NCBI GenBank assembly: GCA_946627575.1
Contig: CAMOVS010000084.1
Coordinates: 1 to 6,305 of the forward strand
DNA: 6,305 nucleotides
From: an uncultured Lachnospiraceae bacterium
GTDB lineage: Bacteria > Bacillota > Clostridia > Lachnospirales > Lachnospiraceae
Direction of reading: 5' to 3'
Shown here: one piece after another, positions 4,457 through 6,305 of the stretch
Layout of the letters: every line of letters starts with the position of its first letter
Numbering within the stretch: the stretch's first letter is position 1
Program-made: the position numbers and the translations under genes
The notes under the pieces: model-generated
Told to the model about the DNA's origin: nothing
Seen by the model: only the letters and a program-made list of their open reading frames with translations
Database searches by the model: none

Positions 4457-5089
4457 TCAGGCATTCTTGTCCTCCGTCCGGTAGATCCCATGATCCAGGA
4501 TATAGTTCCTGACCGAATCCGGGAGCAGGTAGCGGATGCTCTCCCCCTCCCGTATCCTCCTTCGGATGTCATTGGAAGAGATCTCCATAACCGGTGAAGA
4601 CAGTTTAAGAATGCAGGCGTCGTATTTGTTCTCCATATATTCGATCTGACTGTTGAGGGAAGATCCGGAGCCCTCACTGCCCCGGCCGGCCACGACGATC
4701 ACGGCCATGCTGAGAATCTCTTCCACATCCTTCCAGGTCTCCATATGGTAGAGAGAGTCCGCACCCATGATAAAATAGTATTCGACATTCTTGTGGACTG
4801 CCGTCAGATTCCTCAGGGTCTCCACCGTGTATGTGGTACCTTCCCGGTTGATCTCTTCCAGGGAAAGGCGGAAATGATCGTTCCCTTCGATGGCAAGCTG
4901 AACCATCCTGGTCCTGTCTTCCTCGCTCACCAGGTGGTTCATCCTCTTATAATAGGTATTCTTGGTGGGCATGATCAGAACCTGATCCAGGTCAAACTGA
5001 TGATAGGCAGTTTCTGCCAGAATCAGATGTCCAAAATGGATAGGATTAAAGGTTCCGCCCATAATGCCGATTTTCTTCTTCTCTTCCAT
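4457..5089 (-). CDS. nadD: NadD, nicotinate-nucleotide adenylyltransferase
   Basis: NadD joins nicotinate mononucleotide and ATP to make deamido-NAD, a required step shared by de novo and salvage NAD synthesis in the cytoplasm. The 210-residue protein opens with the nucleotidyltransferase signature GIMGGTFNPIHFGH (8-21), containing the HxGH motif that binds ATP phosphates. Further landmarks are TTYTVETL (85-92), the MGADSL segment (108-113) and ISSNDIRRRI (170-179), the second ATP-binding motif, followed by YLLPDSVRNYI. ATG 5089 is preferred; GTG 5092 immediately before it is an equal alternative. The ribosome site GAGGTG (5098-5103) is 8 nt from the ATG. The gene begins about 15 nt after the yhbY stop and is clearly in the same transcript. 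Confidence 0.95.
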   Translation of the reverse strand: MEEKKKIGIMGGTFNPIHFGHLILAETAYHQFDLDQVLIMPTKNTYYKRMNHLVSEEDRTRMVQLAIEGNDHFRLSLEEINREGTTYTVETLRNLTAVHKNVEYYFIMGADSLYHMETWKDVEEILSMAVIVVAGRGSEGSGSSLNSQIEYMENKYDACILKLSSPVMEISSNDIRRRIREGESIRYLLPDSVRNYILDHGIYRTEDKNA

Positions 5090-5104
5090 CACGACAGCAC
5101 CTCG

Positions 5105-5395
5105 TCACCTGGGCAGTTCAATCTTGGGATCATCCTTGGACGGCTTATAAAGAACGATCTTTCGGCCGATCACCTGAACAACCTGGGACCGGGTTCTCTC
5201 CGCAAGCAGGTCGGCAATCTGCCTTATATCATCAAAGCAGTTCTTAAGAACCGAAATCTTAATCAGCTCTCTCTTATCTATAGCTTCCCGGACAGAATCC
5301 ACCAGCTCCGGAGTCACGGATCCCTTGCCGATCTGCACCACCGGATTGATATTCATAGCAAGCCCCTTTAGATAGGCCCTTTGTTTACTGGTCAT
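5105..5395 (-). CDS. yhbY: YhbY, CRM-domain RNA-binding protein of ribosome assembly
   Basis: This 96-residue protein is a single CRS1-YhbY (CRM) domain, the usual size for bacterial YhbY, which associates with pre-50S ribosomes. Seen in the sequence are the basic start MTSKQRAYLKGLA, the loop IGKGSVTPEL (22-31) that corresponds to the conserved GxxG RNA-binding loop, the helix LVDSVREAIDKRELIKISVL, and the closing strand VVQVIGRKIVLYKPSK. The ATG at 5395 has GAGGAG 6 nt upstream and starts 15 nt after the obgE stop. The GAGGTG for nadD lies just after its own stop. Its place directly behind obgE supports a ribosome-assembly role. Confidence 0.94.
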   Translation of the reverse strand: MTSKQRAYLKGLAMNINPVVQIGKGSVTPELVDSVREAIDKRELIKISVLKNCFDDIRQIADLLAERTRSQVVQVIGRKIVLYKPSKDDPKIELPR

Positions 5396-5410
5396 ATTTT
5401 TCTCCTCAAT

Positions 5411-6305
5411 TTATTTATAATAATCAAATTGAAGGCCGTAGACCTTCACGGTATCCCCCTCTTCGATACCCAGCTCTTCCAGCCGGTCCAGAACGCCGTT
5501 CTCCTTCATGAAGTTCTGGAAAAACTCAAAGCCCTTCTCCGACTCCAGGTTGGTATAGCCCAGCATGCGATCCACCCTGGGACCTTCCACCCGGTAAACA
5601 CCTGATTCTTCCATCTCCACTTCAATGGCTTCCTCCTGGTCATCTTTCTGCAGATCCAGGAAGAATTCCTGCTGGAATTCTACCGGCTCTTCCGGCAGGC
5701 TCACCAGAACTCTGTGGGCGTACCAGAGCAGGTCCCGGACTCCCTCACCGCTGACGGCTGATATGGGAAATACCTTGCGCCGGGCCGGTCCTTCGCCGAA
5801 TTCATCTTCCTCTTCCTCGAACTCTTCCCTAAGGATATCTATGATGACCTCCCGGTCTTCCGGGGGCATGACGTCCATCTTGTTGGCAGCGATCAGCTGG
5901 GGCCGGTTCAGCAAATCCGGATTATAGGCCGCCAGCTCCTCATTGATAGCCCGGATGTCCTCGACCGGATCCCTGCCTTCCACGGAAGCCGCATCAACCA
6001 GATGAATGAAAACCTTGGTCCTCTCAATATGGCGGAGGAATTCATAGCCCAGTCCCACGCCCTCCGAAGCTCCCTCGATGATCCCCGGGATGTCAGCGAT
6101 GATAAAACCATGGCTTCCATCCAGATCTACCACACCAAGGTTGGGCTGAAGAGTGGTAAAATGATAATTGGCTATCTTAGGTCTTGCATTGGTCACCCGG
6201 GAGAGGAAGGTGGACTTGCCTACATTGGGGAACCCGATCAGGCCCACATCGGCAATCACCTTCAGCTCCAGGTCTACCCAGAGTTCCCTGGCCTCCTGCC
6301 CCGGC
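5411..6305 (-). CDS. obgE: ObgE/CgtA, ribosome-assembly GTPase (5' part outside the window)
   Basis: Obg is an essential GTPase acting in 50S assembly and linked to ppGpp and stress signalling. The window holds the last 298 codons or so; the glycine-rich N-terminal Obg fold lies beyond base 6305. Visible residues begin PGQEARELWVDLELKVIADV, the standard junction into the GTPase domain. Numbering from that proline: G1 is GFPNVGKST (24-32), switch I is HFTTLQPNLG, G3 is DIPG (71-74) followed by IIEGASEGVGLG, G4 is NKMD (141-144), and G5 is SAVSGEG (from 182). An acidic stretch EEFEEEEDEFGEG (160-172) precedes G5. The C-terminal OCT domain, about 228-295, ends GDTVKVYGLQFDYY. The GTG at 6259 is an internal valine, not a start. 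The stop TAA is 15 nt before yhbY. Confidence 0.97.
   Translation of the reverse strand, partial: PGQEARELWVDLELKVIADVGLIGFPNVGKSTFLSRVTNARPKIANYHFTTLQPNLGVVDLDGSHGFIIADIPGIIEGASEGVGLGYEFLRHIERTKVFIHLVDAASVEGRDPVEDIRAINEELAAYNPDLLNRPQLIAANKMDVMPPEDREVIIDILREEFEEEEDEFGEGPARRKVFPISAVSGEGVRDLLWYAHRVLVSLPEEPVEFQQEFFLDLQKDDQEEAIEVEMEESGVYRVEGPRVDRMLGYTNLESEKGFEFFQNFMKENGVLDRLEELGIEEGDTVKVYGLQFDYYK

Noticed and set aside
4745..5371. 208-codon plus-strand frame antisense to nadD and yhbY
   Set aside because: Both minus-strand genes are unmistakable by motif; the antisense frame has no recognisable domain, and long antisense frames are common in moderately G+C-rich genes.
6257..6259. GTG at 6259 as the obgE start
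   Set aside because: The frame stays open to the window edge and reads through the conserved Obg-fold to G-domain junction, so the codon is an internal valine.
1..6305. CRISPR arrays, tRNA or rRNA genes, insertion sequences, toxin-antitoxin or phage-defence systems
   Set aside because: No regularly spaced repeats, no tRNA-like cloverleaf, no transposase or defence-protein motifs were found on reading both strands.

Overview
The window looks like chromosomal core DNA of a low-to-moderate G+C Firmicute, most likely a Lachnospiraceae-type Clostridia. The evidence is gene order (obgE-yhbY-nadD-yqeK-rsfS on one strand), AGGAGG-type ribosome binding sites, sigma-A-type promoters, LexA operators of the CGAAC-N4-GTTCG class, and a LysM membrane protein divergent from lexA, as in the Bacillus subtilis lexA/yneA arrangement. 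Taxonomy is inferred from family resemblance only; no database search was possible.

Layout, left to right. (1) 1-129, plus strand: the last 42 codons of a tyrosine recombinase. (2) 248-805, minus strand: a single-pass membrane protein with a C-terminal LysM domain, the probable SOS cell-division suppressor (YneA type). (3) 806-1036: a divergent control region. It holds a perfect TTGACA-17-TATAAT promoter for the LysM gene with a LexA operator inside its spacer, two further operator-like sites about three helical turns to either side, and a separate lexA promoter with its own degenerate dyad. (4) 1037-1663, plus strand: complete lexA. (5) 1728-1783: a perfect 20-bp inverted repeat serving as a shared terminator between convergent lexA and tcdA. 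(6) 1788-6305, all minus strand: obgE (5' part outside the window), yhbY, nadD, yqeK, a 179-bp structured non-coding gap, rsfS, a membrane TPR-like protein of unknown function, and tcdA.

How the parts work together. The left half is an SOS module: LexA represses itself and the LysM protein, and DNA damage would trigger LexA self-cleavage and release a strong promoter for a division inhibitor. The right half is a housekeeping operon centred on ribosome assembly and silencing (ObgE, YhbY, RsfS), NAD synthesis (NadD), Ap4A removal (YqeK) and tRNA t6A cyclisation (TcdA). Tight spacing (15 nt, about 12 nt, an ATGA overlap) argues for co-transcription, possibly broken or tuned in the yqeK-rsfS gap.

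No wholly new multi-gene system is visible. The points most worth attention are the operator layout at the LysM promoter, the long basic cytoplasmic extension on the LysM protein, and the structured gap between yqeK and rsfS, where related genomes commonly carry an LCP (LytR-CpsA-Psr) family gene.
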